From: Pseudonocardia sp. 73-21
GTDB taxonomy: Bacteria > Actinomycetota > Actinomycetes > Mycobacteriales > Pseudonocardiaceae
Assembly: GCF_001899645.1 (NCBI RefSeq)
Contig: NZ_MKVV01000093.1
Span: forward strand, 1 to 64,000
Direction: 5' to 3'
DNA length: 64,000 nucleotides
A program made the translations under genes and the position numbers. The notes below the pieces were generated by a model. The model made no database searches and had not been told where the DNA came from. It saw nothing but the letters and a program-made list of their open reading frames with translations. This document shows positions 1-6,683 of this stretch, piece by piece. How positions within the stretch are numbered: the first letter of the stretch is position 1; each line of letters begins with the position of its first letter.

Positions 1-286
1 GGCACGAGTCAGGTCCGAACCCGTCGAGGTACTTGTCGAGCAGCTCGTCGACGGTCGCGTTGGTGCGTGGGGCCCGACGCTCCGCAACCTCCTGGAGGAG
101 GCGGGCGCGGATGGCCTCGGCCTCGTTCCACGCGTTGCGGCCGGCGGCGACCGTCTCGGTCAGGTAGTGCCGCTTGCCCGTGAACGGGTCGACGCCGGCG
201 TACACGCGCACACGAAGAGCCCCGCTCCGCAGCGTCTCGATTCCGCCGCGGGCGCGGGCCCGTCCCGTGCCTGGACGACCGGTCAC
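1..286 (-). CDS. Tyrosine site-specific integrase, N-terminal part (cut by window edge)
   Basis: About 95 residues are visible, read from a GTG at 286; the ORF track missed it because it has no stop in the window. The translation runs VTGRPGTGRARARGG, then a stretch containing RVRVYAGVDPFTGKRHYLTE, then a linker and TVDELLDKYLDGFG. A short beta-rich arm-binding region followed by the start of the helical core-binding (SAM-like) domain is typical of actinobacterial phage/ICE integrases. The catalytic R-H-R-Y domain would lie left of the window. The gene starts 93 bp from the 3' end of tRNA-Gly, the usual place for an integrase of an element inserted into a tRNA gene. The family assignment rests on the N-terminus only. 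Confidence 0.75.
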   Translation of the reverse strand, partial: MTGRPGTGRARARGGIETLRSGALRVRVYAGVDPFTGKRHYLTETVAAGRNAWNEAEAIRARLLQEVAERRAPRTNATVDELLDKYLDGFGPDSC

Positions 287-378
287 GAGGGCACTGTAAC
301 CACGACTCGCACCACATGTGATGCCACGCGAGCTGACTCAGTGATCTTGCTGCCAGAGTTTCCCCTGGTCAGAGGTGG

Positions 379-449
379 AGCGGGCGACGGGAATCGAACC
401 CGCGTAGCTAGTTTGGAAGACTAGGGCTCTACCATTGAGCTACGCCCGC
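379..449 (-). tRNA. tRNA-Gly (anticodon UCC)
   Basis: On the minus strand the sequence folds as a complete cloverleaf: acceptor GCGGGCG paired with CGCCCGC, D-arm GCTC/GAGC, anticodon stem CTAGT/ACTAG around loop CTTCCAA (anticodon TCC), and T-arm GCGGG-TTCGATT-CCCGT. It is 71 nt long and a CCA end is encoded just beyond it (376-378). Its 3' half is a plausible attachment site for the element carrying the neighbouring integrase. Confidence 0.95.
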
Positions 450-634
450 ATGCCCCGGTCACCCGGTGCAGGGTTAGCCTACCGGACCCGCTGAACGCTC
501 CCGCCTCCCCGTGCGCATGCACCTCCGACAGTGGAGGCGGCGGATGTGGTGGGCCGTGCGTACCAGGCAGGTACCCACCGCGGACGGGACGGGCGCCACC
601 GCGACGGCGGAAGCCGGAACGGTCGCACACCCGC

Positions 635-1102
635 TCACGACCGCGGCCGTCCAGACCCCGACCAGCACGCCGCGCGTTCCGCGGACCGGCGCGGGCGGCA
701 CCTCGACCCCGCCCATGTGTCGCCGCTCCCTTCCGGGTTCGGGAACGCCAGGCGCGGCGGGCCGGCTTGGCCGACGGCCCCCTCGTGGATGTGCGTGGCC
801 GTGCGCGCGGGGCTCTGGAACGGCGGGTGACCCCGGGCAGGGTGATGTCGTAGCAGATGATGTCGTCGGTGCTGTTGATCCGGTAGTTGGACGTGCCGGT
901 GGCGCCGGGCTCGCCGGGCGTGGGGACGCTGTCGGCGTCGAGCACCAGGTCCGGCGTCCCCATGGCGGTGAACATGCTGGTGAACGGGGCGGGCTCGGCC
1001 ACTTCGGCGTTCGGGGTAGTCTGGGCGGACGCGGGCGGCGACGAGGCCGACGGTGGCCACCGTCAGGGCGGCCACGGCGATGCTGCGGGTCGTGCGGCGC
1101 AC
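635..1102 (-). pseudogene. Secreted CHRD-domain protein, broken by frameshifts
   Basis: From ATG 1102 the frame gives a signal peptide (MRRTTRSIAVAALTVATVGL). The protein then continues in a second frame as ASAQTTPNAEVAEPAPFTSM and STDDIICYDITLPGVT, and returns to the first frame as PPFQSPARTATHIHEGAVGQ followed by AGPPRLAFPNPEG. The pieces read in order as one CHRD (chordin-like) domain with its HIHEG motif. The second break is consistent with loss of one C in the run before CGCCGTTCC. The C-terminal third cannot be followed in any frame. No function is proposed beyond an exported CHRD protein. Sequencing error is a real alternative to pseudogenisation. Confidence 0.7.
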
Positions 1103-1197
1103 GGAGATCCTCTCGAAGGTCCGGTATGTCCGTCTCTACGGGCACCGGGCCTTCCGCGTTCACATCTCGTTCGCGCCAGGCCCTAGACTGCGGCCGA

Positions 1198-1274
1198 CGG
1201 GGTGTAGCGCAGCTTGGTAGCGCACTCGCTTTGGGAGCGAGGGGCCGCCGGTTCAAATCCGGTCACCCCGACCA
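1198..1274 (+). tRNA. tRNA-Pro (anticodon UGG)
   Basis: Complete cloverleaf: acceptor CGGGGTG with CACCCCG, anticodon stem CTCGC/GCGAG around TTTGGGA (anticodon TGG), T-arm CCGG-TTCAAAT-CCGG, discriminator A and an encoded CCA at 1272-1274. Confidence 0.96.
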
Positions 1275-1297
1275 CGTGACGTCCCCGGACGTCGGGG

Positions 1298-1840
1298 TCA
1301 CTGGACCGTCTTGAAGTACTGCGCCGTGGTGCCGTTGCACGTCCACTGCTGCACCTTGGCCCCGTTGGCGGTGGAGTTCCCGCTGACGTCGAGGCACTTG
1401 CCGCTGTTCAGCGAGATCAACGGCAGGCTGTAGCCGATGTTGCCGCTGCCCCACCGCCAGAACTGGTTGCCGTCCTGCGAGCAGCCCACCACGTCCACCT
1501 GCGCCCCGTCGGAGAACGACGAGTTCCGCACCTCCATGCACAGGCCCCCGGGCGCCTTGCTGACGATCTGGAAGTAGGGGGCACCGGTGCTCGTCGTCCC
1601 GACCCGGTGGATGGCCCACCGCTGGTTGGCAGAGCCGAAGCACTGCCAGGTCTGGACGCGGGAGCCGTTGCCGCCGCCGTCCTCGGCCTTCACGTCGAGG
1701 CACTTGGTGCTGCCCAGACCGACCAGCTCGTAGTACGTGGGCGTGGCGGCCTGCGCGGGCGCCACGGCGAAACCGATCATGGCGGCCGCCGCCAGGCCTG
1801 CGGCGAGGGCGGTGCGGGCGATCTTCGTGGGGAGGGACAT
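1298..1840 (-). CDS. Secreted ricin-type beta-trefoil lectin
   Basis: I use the internal ATG (MSLPTK) rather than the longer ORF start because a GGAG lies just upstream and a clean Sec signal peptide follows, ending at APAQA. The mature part of about 150 residues is a single beta-trefoil: three similar units with KCLDV...G or equivalent motifs and QxW-type positions (NQRW, NQFW, and AQYF in the last unit, where Trp is Phe). Such domains bind galactose- or xylan-type sugars outside the cell. No catalytic domain is attached, so it is a stand-alone lectin; its ligand cannot be told from sequence. It is monocistronic and convergent with tRNA-Pro. Confidence 0.88.
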   Translation of the reverse strand: MSLPTKIARTALAAGLAAAAMIGFAVAPAQAATPTYYELVGLGSTKCLDVKAEDGGGNGSRVQTWQCFGSANQRWAIHRVGTTSTGAPYFQIVSKAPGGLCMEVRNSSFSDGAQVDVVGCSQDGNQFWRWGSGNIGYSLPLISLNSGKCLDVSGNSTANGAKVQQWTCNGTTAQYFKTVQ

Positions 1841-1959
1841 CGGAGGCTCCGATCGTGAGGCTGGGCACGCTGGCTGCGTGGGGACCAGCATCACGACCGG
1901 GGCGTGGTCGTGCGCTCGCGCCGGCGTCAGGGCTCCCTGCGTTACGGCGCAGGCTTTCC

Positions 1960-2820
1960 TTACCGTCCAGTGAGGACGGTCTGGCGCGGCACGAGCGCCG
2001 CGACGCCCAGCGCGAGCTCCATCACCACCCAGCCGGTCCAGCCGGGCAGGCCGGTGGTGGCGTTGTCGATCGGGTGGCCCGCCGCCGCGAGCACGATCGG
2101 CAGGCCGGCTGCGGCGTTGACGAAACCGTGGCCGATCGCGCAGGGCCAGACGCTGTCCGAGCGCAGCCGCAGCCAGCCGAGCAGGCTCCCGTCGCGACGC
2201 AGAAGCCGACCATCAGCAGCACCCGCAGCGGGGCCGGTTCGAGCGGGAAGCTGTAGCCGAGCAGCACGATCGGCGCGTGCCCCATACGACCCCGACCAGC
2301 AGGATCGCGGGCCAGCGCCCCAGCGGCAGCAGCCAGCCACGCCGCCCCACTCCTCGGCGAGCGCCGGGATCACGTTGATCCAGCCGACCACCAGGACCTC
2401 GGCGATCTGGATCAGCACGAGGGTCTGGACCGGGATGGCCGAGCGACCGCCCAGCACCTCCCGGAACGCGGAGAAGCTCACGAGATCCGCGTGGAAGACA
2501 CCGACGGCCGCGCCGAGCACCAGCGAGAGCCCGACCAGCACGATCGGCCCGAGCCACGCGAGCACCGCCCACGGGAGCCACGACCGGACCCCGCGCTCGG
2601 ACGTGACGCCGGTGAAGCGCAACGTGCCCGGGCGGCGGCGCAGCACCCCGACGACGGCCAGCGTGCCGAGCGTCGGCGCCAGCATCATCGCCACGAGGAT
2701 CACGCCGGCGCCGGGCGTACGCAGGCCGAGGCCGCTGAACCGCAGCGGCGAGGTGATCAGCCAGGCGGCGCCCGACGTGACGACCAGGAAGGTGACGACG
2801 GCCGGCGCGTCGACCCGCTC
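1960..2820 (-). pseudogene. CPBP-family intramembrane protease, frame-disrupted
   Basis: Hydrophobic helices and CPBP motifs are split over three frames. Frame 1 runs from about 2820 (APAVVTFLVVTSGAAW...) through MILVAMMLAPTLG to VGWINVIPALAEEWG; frame 2 gives RRGWLLPLGRWPAILLVGVV; frame 3 gives HAPIVLLGYSFPL; frame 1 resumes with LLGWLRLRSDSVWPCAIGHG and FVNAAAGLP. EExxWR, HAP and the GHxxxN motif of the family are thus all present but not in one frame. The break at VVWG/HAP removes the expected LW, consistent with a 7-bp loss between similar GGC-containing sequences. No good start codon precedes the upstream open stretch. A functional product is not expected unless the read is wrong. Confidence 0.7.
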
Positions 2821-2862
2821 GTGCGCGGAAATCCGGGCGGGAACACTCTGTTATCCGCGCAC
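2821..2862 (-). repeat. 42-bp palindromic intergenic repeat, copy A
   Basis: The ends GTGCGCGGA and TCCGCGCAC are perfect 9-bp inverted repeats, with an inner AACA-GAG-TGTT pair (minus-strand reading). It begins 4 nt after the stop of the DUF3887 gene. A second copy lies at 18277-18316, also just after a stop and in the same orientation relative to the upstream gene. It may act as a terminator or RNA 3' structure; that role is inferred. Confidence 0.8.
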
Positions 2863-2866
2863 GGCT

Positions 2867-3499
2867 TCATCGTGCCGCCGCCTCGGGGTTGAGCACGAAC
2901 AGGCCCGCGACCTGGCCGTCGGCCGCGAACGCGACGCGGCCGGTCAGGTCGCCCGCCTCGAACGCCAGGGGCACGTCGACGACCGTGTGGTCGCCCTGCC
3001 GCCGCACGAACGGCTCGCCCGGCCCCTCGTAGGCGCCGACGGTGTCCACCACCGTGGCCCAGGTGTCCGCCAGTTTCGCGGCGGGCAGCGCCGCGGCCAT
3101 CGTCGCGTCGAACCGCCGGAACACCGCGTCCCACCCGCCCGCGGCGAGCGCTGTGAAGATCTCGACGGCCCCTGCATCGGCGCCGTCCAGTGTGGCCCGG
3201 TCCATCTGCTTCCCCGTCCTCGGATCGATCGGTCGTCCGAAGCGCTGGAACGCGGCCTGCCGCGTGGTGCCGAGGGCGTCACCGATCTGCTGCCATGTGC
3301 CGTCGGCCTCCCGGGCCGCGTCGACGGCGGCCGCGAGTACGCGGTCGGCCCGCCGGCGCACCTCCAGGGCGTCGTGGATCCGGGCGAACGCCGCGGCCTG
3401 CCCGTCACCGGGGAGGTCCGCGCCGGCGAGGTCGACGCCGGCGGCCAGCCCGCGCACCGCTCGGTCGAGATCGGCCACGGCGGCTTCGAAGGACGGCAC
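2867..3499 (-). CDS. HTH plus DUF3887 domain protein
   Basis: 210 residues. The N-terminal half is helical and contains a helix-turn-helix-like segment, [20 protein letters not shown] (residues about 67-87), like that of small actinobacterial DNA-binding proteins. Residues about 115-205 form an alpha/beta domain of the DUF3887 (NTF2-like) type. The combination is common in actinobacteria and has no established biochemical role; a regulator with a ligand-sensing NTF2-like domain is an inference. The start is supported by a 42-bp gap to the upstream sigma-factor gene that carries two similar 20-bp direct repeats, possibly its own operator. Repeat copy A follows its stop. Confidence 0.75.
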   Translation of the reverse strand: MPSFEAAVADLDRAVRGLAAGVDLAGADLPGDGQAAAFARIHDALEVRRRADRVLAAAVDAAREADGTWQQIGDALGTTRQAAFQRFGRPIDPRTGKQMDRATLDGADAGAVEIFTALAAGGWDAVFRRFDATMAAALPAAKLADTWATVVDTVGAYEGPGEPFVRRQGDHTVVDVPLAFEAGDLTGRVAFAADGQVAGLFVLNPEAAAR

Positions 3500-3500
3500 G

Positions 3501-3547
3501 TGTCAAGGCTAGCTTTACAAGCAGTTCTGTCAAGCTCGGGTTTACAA
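3501..3547 (-). promoter_or_regulatory. Two 20-bp direct repeats upstream of the DUF3887 gene
   Basis: TGTCAAGGCTAGCTTTACAA and TGTCAAGCTCGGGTTTACAA lie 27 bp apart start to start, identical at 15 of 20 positions with both ends conserved. They end 2 bp from the start codon. Spacing of 27 bp puts them on roughly similar helix faces. Operator function is inferred from position. Confidence 0.45.
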
Positions 3548-4714
3548 CCGGCGCGCGCGGCTCTCGAGGTAGTGCCGCTCGGGCAGGCTCGACGTCCCGC
3601 GCGCGGCCAGCCGGTAGGCGGCGCGCGCCGCGTCGAGGTCGCCGGCCCGCTCCAGCAGGTGTGCGCGGACGGCGTCGACGCGGTGGTGACCGCCGAGGTC
3701 GACGCCGTCCAGCTCGGCCAGCCCGGCGGACGGGCCGTGCACCATCGCCACGGCGACGGCGCGGTTCAACGTGACCATCGGGCCGGGGGTGAGGGACGCC
3801 AGGAGGTCGTAGAGCGCCAGGATCTGCGCCCAGTCGGTGTCCTGCGCCCGGCCCGCCTCGGCGTGCACGGCGGCGATCACGGCCTGCAACTGGTAGGGCC
3901 CGATCGGGGCGCGGGCCAACGTCGTGGTGATCAACGACGTGCCCTCGGCGATCATGACGGTGTCCCAGCGGGTGCGGTCCTGCTCCTCCAACGGGACGAG
4001 CGAGCCGTCGGCGAGGGTGCGCGCGGGGCGCCGCGCGTCGGTGAGCAGCATGAGCGCCAGCAGGCCGGCCACCTCGCCGTCCTCGGGCAGCGTGCGACGC
4101 AGCAGCCGGGCCAGACGGATCGCCTCCGCCGTCAGCTCCACCCGGTGCAGCGCCTCGCCGGAGCCGGCGGTGTAGCCCTCGTTGAAGATCAGGTAGAGCA
4201 CCTGGAGGACGGCGCCGACCGCGTCCGGCGAGGCCGCGAAGGCGACGCCCCGGATCCGCGCCTTGGCCCGGCTGATCCGCTGCGCGATCGTCGCCTCGGG
4301 CACGAGGTAGGCGCGGGCGATCTCGGCGGTGGTCAGGCCGCCGACCGCGCGCAGCGTCAGCGCCACCTGTGACGCGCGTGTGAGCGACGGGTGGCAGCAC
4401 AGCACGAGCAGCGTGAGGGTGTCGTCGGTGTCGGGGACCGGCGCCGCCTCGGGCCGGAAGGCCTCCTCGCGGCGACGGCGCGCCGTGTCGCTGCGCCACG
4501 TCTCCGTCCGCCGCCGGGACGCGACGGTGATCAACCAGGCGCGGGGGTTGTCGGGCACCCCGTTGCGCGGCCACTGCTGCGACGCGGCGAGCAGCGCCTC
4601 CTGCACCGCGTCCTCGCACTCGTCGAAGCCGCCGTGGTGGCGGACGACGGCGGCGAGCACCTGGGGCGCGAGCTCGCGCAGGAGACCATCGAGTTCCCCG
4701 CTGGACCGAGTCAT
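3542..4714 (-). CDS. ECF42-type RNA polymerase sigma factor with DUF6596 extension
   Basis: Start set at the ATG (MTRSSGELDGLLREL) that overlaps the stop of the upstream DGPF gene by 4 nt; the track start lies inside that gene. Region sigma2 is seen in DECEDAVQEALLAA and NPRAWLITVASRR, sigma4 in LTTAEIARAYLVPEATIAQR. The long C-terminal extension with FNEGYTAG and LMLLTDARRPAR is the DUF6596/TPR-like part that defines this group. ECF42 factors are known to be encoded beside DGPF proteins, as here, and no anti-sigma factor is present. What it controls is unknown; the divergent VOC genes are candidates. Length (390 aa) is normal. Confidence 0.88.
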   Translation of the reverse strand: MTRSSGELDGLLRELAPQVLAAVVRHHGGFDECEDAVQEALLAASQQWPRNGVPDNPRAWLITVASRRRTETWRSDTARRRREEAFRPEAAPVPDTDDTLTLLVLCCHPSLTRASQVALTLRAVGGLTTAEIARAYLVPEATIAQRISRAKARIRGVAFAASPDAVGAVLQVLYLIFNEGYTAGSGEALHRVELTAEAIRLARLLRRTLPEDGEVAGLLALMLLTDARRPARTLADGSLVPLEEQDRTRWDTVMIAEGTSLITTTLARAPIGPYQLQAVIAAVHAEAGRAQDTDWAQILALYDLLASLTPGPMVTLNRAVAVAMVHGPSAGLAELDGVDLGGHHRVDAVRAHLLERAGDLDAARAAYRLAARGTSSLPERHYLESRARRL

Positions 4715-5082
4715 CCCTCGAACGCGGACAGGTCCATCAGCGGCCGCACCTCCACGACGCCGAACGACGCCTCGGGCACCTTCGCGGCGATCTCCACGGC
4801 GCGCTGCTGCGAGTCGCACTCCAGCAGGTAGAAGCCGGCCAGCTGTTCCTTGACCTCGGCGAACGGCCCGTCGGTGGTCATCGTGGCACCGTCGGCGACG
4901 CGCACCTGGACGGTGTGCTCCGGGTAGGCCAGCGGGCTGGAGACGATCTTCTCGCCGGTGGCGTCGAGCTCCTCGTCGAGCGCGCGGTAGGCGGCGAGGC
5001 CGGCGGCGCGCCGCTCGGCGGGCAGGCTCAGGAAGACCTCGCGCGAGGCGGGGTTGTCGTAGATCAGGACGAGAAACTTCAC
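4711..5082 (-). CDS. YCII-related DGPF protein, partner of ECF42 sigma factor
   Basis: 123 residues from a GTG at 5082, chosen because GGAGGA sits just upstream and the family starts with (M/V)KFLVLIYDN. The YCII fold is evident, and the TDGPF motif that names the DGPF group is at about residue 67 in MTTDGPFAEVKEQLAGF. DGPF proteins are encoded with ECF42 sigma factors in a wide range of bacteria; their molecular role is not established. Translation is coupled to the sigma gene by an ATGA overlap, so the two proteins are probably made in fixed ratio. Confidence 0.87.
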   Translation of the reverse strand: MKFLVLIYDNPASREVFLSLPAERRAAGLAAYRALDEELDATGEKIVSSPLAYPEHTVQVRVADGATMTTDGPFAEVKEQLAGFYLLECDSQQRAVEIAAKVPEASFGVVEVRPLMDLSAFEG

Positions 5083-5162
5083 GATTCCTCCGCGGGGCAT
5101 GTCGAGAACGTCGATCCGGCTCCTACGTCTCCCCTGCCAGCACCGACACCGGAGGAGTCATC

Positions 5163-5546
5163 ATGGACCGCACCGCCTACATCAGCCTTCCCGTACGGGA
5201 TCTCGACGCCGCCACCGCGTTCTTCACCGCGCTCGGGTTCGCGTTCGACGCCCGGGTGCGGGACGAGAACACCGCGTGCCTGGTGCTCGGCACCGGCGCG
5301 CTGGTCATGCTGCAGAAGACGGCCTACTTCGAGCGGTTCACCGGCGGGCCCGTCGCCGACCCGTCGACGAAGGAGGTCTCCGTGGGGCTGAGCGCCGTGA
5401 GCCGCGAGGAGGTCGACGACCTGGTGGACCGCGCCGTCGCCGCGGGCGGCAAGGACGCCGGACGGCAGGACATGGGCGTCATGTACATGCGCGCGTTCCT
5501 CGACATCGACGGCCACCGCTGGTCGTTCCTGCACGTCGCGAACTGA
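5163..5546 (+). CDS. VOC (glyoxalase/bleomycin-resistance fold) protein 1
   Basis: 127 residues, preceded by GGAGGAG. The beta-alpha-beta-beta-beta repeats of the vicinal oxygen chelate fold are visible: YISLPVRDLDAATAFFTALG at the N-terminus and DIDGHRWSFLHV at the C-terminus. This branch (with DPSTKEVSVGLSA and MYMRAFLDIDGHRW) is often annotated as a glyoxalase-like lactoylglutathione-lyase relative, but no substrate is known. It is divergent from the DGPF/ECF42 pair with an 80-bp shared upstream region, and likely co-transcribed with the next VOC gene 11 bp downstream. Confidence 0.85.
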   Translation: MDRTAYISLPVRDLDAATAFFTALGFAFDARVRDENTACLVLGTGALVMLQKTAYFERFTGGPVADPSTKEVSVGLSAVSREEVDDLVDRAVAAGGKDAGRQDMGVMYMRAFLDIDGHRWSFLHVAN

Positions 5547-5557
5547 GAGGGTGGGTC

Positions 5558-5926
5558 ATGCTCGAGCACTCGAAGGCGTTCAGCGGGTTCTCCGTGGACG
5601 ACATCGCCGCGGCCCGGACGTTCTACGCCGACACGCTGGGCCTGCGCGTCACGGAGGCCGAGGGACGGCTGACGCTGCACCTCGCGGGGGACCGCGACAC
5701 GATCGTCTACCCGAACTCCGCCCACGTCCCGGCCGCGTTCACGATCCTGAACTTCCCCGTGCCGGACGTCGACGCGGCGGTGGACGCGCTCACCGCCCGC
5801 GGCGTGGTGTTCACGGTGAACGACTACACCGACGAGCGGGGCGTGCAACGGACGTACGGGCCGCCGATCGCGTGGTTCACCGACCCGGCGGGCAACATCC
5901 TGTCGGTCATCCAGACGGGCGGGTGA
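5558..5926 (+). CDS. VOC fold protein 2
   Basis: 122 residues from the ATG in MLEHSKAFSGFSVDDIAAAR. The second half ends in GPPIAWFTDPAGNILSVIQ, the usual last strand of VOC proteins with the metal-ligand region around FTDPAGN. It differs clearly in sequence from the preceding VOC protein, so the two are not a recent duplication. Substrate unknown. The end overlaps the convergent membrane-protein gene by 20 bp. Confidence 0.85.
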   Translation: MLEHSKAFSGFSVDDIAAARTFYADTLGLRVTEAEGRLTLHLAGDRDTIVYPNSAHVPAAFTILNFPVPDVDAAVDALTARGVVFTVNDYTDERGVQRTYGPPIAWFTDPAGNILSVIQTGG

Positions 5927-6383
5927 GCTCGCGCGCCACGGCCCTCCAGAACGGCACCGCCGCGAAGAAGACGCCGCCGAGCGCGATCACCCCGACCGCC
6001 GCGTCGACGCTCTTGCGGCCGTCGTTGGCCCAGTAGACGTCCTGGAGGTCGACGAGCAGGGCCGCCTCGTCGACGATCAGGGCCGAGCCGGTGCCGTAGG
6101 CGGCCGCCATGACGGGGCGGTCGCGCAGCGGGCCGGGGCGCAGGCCCACGCCCCCGACCAGCGCGAGCAGCAGGATCCCGATGTTGTAGTGGTGCAGGTG
6201 CCGCCCGCCCACGACCATGCCCCCGGCGGCGGGGCCGTGGCCGTCGTGCAGCCACGTGGTGACGGCGCGCGTGATGCCGAACGTGACCCCGAACCCCAGC
6301 CACGCAACGAGCGGCGGGCGCTCGGCCGGGCCGACGTGCTTGTCGTAGGCGGCGCGCAGCCGCGTGGTCAGGGGCGCCCGCAT
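5907..6383 (-). CDS. Small multi-pass membrane protein, function unknown
   Basis: 158 residues with about four hydrophobic helices (around WLGFGVTFGITRAVTTW, HYNIGILLLALVGGVGL, AAYGTGSALIVDEAALL and VGVIALGGVFFAAVPFW). Conserved-looking polar residues lie in the HLHHYN and IVDEAALLVDLQDVYW segments, which resemble uncharacterised actinobacterial integral membrane proteins. I do not recognise a function. It lies 9 bp downstream of nirD and on the same strand, so it may be the last gene of the nitrate operon or an independent gene. Confidence 0.7.
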   Translation of the reverse strand: MRAPLTTRLRAAYDKHVGPAERPPLVAWLGFGVTFGITRAVTTWLHDGHGPAAGGMVVGGRHLHHYNIGILLLALVGGVGLRPGPLRDRPVMAAAYGTGSALIVDEAALLVDLQDVYWANDGRKSVDAAVGVIALGGVFFAAVPFWRAVARELTRPSG

Positions 6384-6392
6384 GCCGGGATC

Positions 6393-6683
6393 CTAGGACT
6401 CCAGCACGATCGCGCCGCCCTCCTCCCGCACGGCGTGAACCGTGATCTTCCCGCCCTCGGCGCAGGATCCGTCGGCGAAGGAGAACGCGCGGGCGTGCAG
6501 GGGACAGACGATCGACCTCGGGTCGAGCTGGCCGTCGGCGAGGGGGCCGCCGGCGTGCGGGCAGCGGGCCTGGGTGGCGCGCAGGGTGCCGTCGCGCAAC
6601 CGGAACACGGCCACCTGCTCGCCGTCGACCGCGAACGCCCGGCCCTCGCCGAGGGGGATGGCGTCGACCGGTCCCAGCCTCAT
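6393..6683 (-). CDS. nirD: Nitrite reductase small subunit (Rieske-type)
   Basis: 96 residues from ATG 6683, overlapping the nirB stop by 4 nt (ATGA). A Rieske [2Fe-2S] fold is shown by CPHAGGPLADG (C41, H43) and CPLHARAF (C60, H63). NirD is the small subunit of cytoplasmic NAD(P)H-dependent assimilatory nitrite reductase and acts with NirB in reducing nitrite to ammonium. The long ORF 6393-8975 in the track is this gene read through a shadow frame of nirB. Confidence 0.93.
   Translation of the reverse strand: MRLGPVDAIPLGEGRAFAVDGEQVAVFRLRDGTLRATQARCPHAGGPLADGQLDPRSIVCPLHARAFSFADGSCAEGGKITVHAVREEGGAIVLES

Noticed and set aside
9-317. 102-residue minus-strand ORF listed in the track
   Set aside because: It is a wrong-frame reading of the integrase N-terminus, which is in another frame and open to the window edge.
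1904-4372. 822-residue ORF on the plus strand
   Set aside because: Low-complexity Arg/Pro/Ser/Ala translation antisense to the CPBP, DUF3887 and sigma-factor genes; no domain. A high-G+C shadow.
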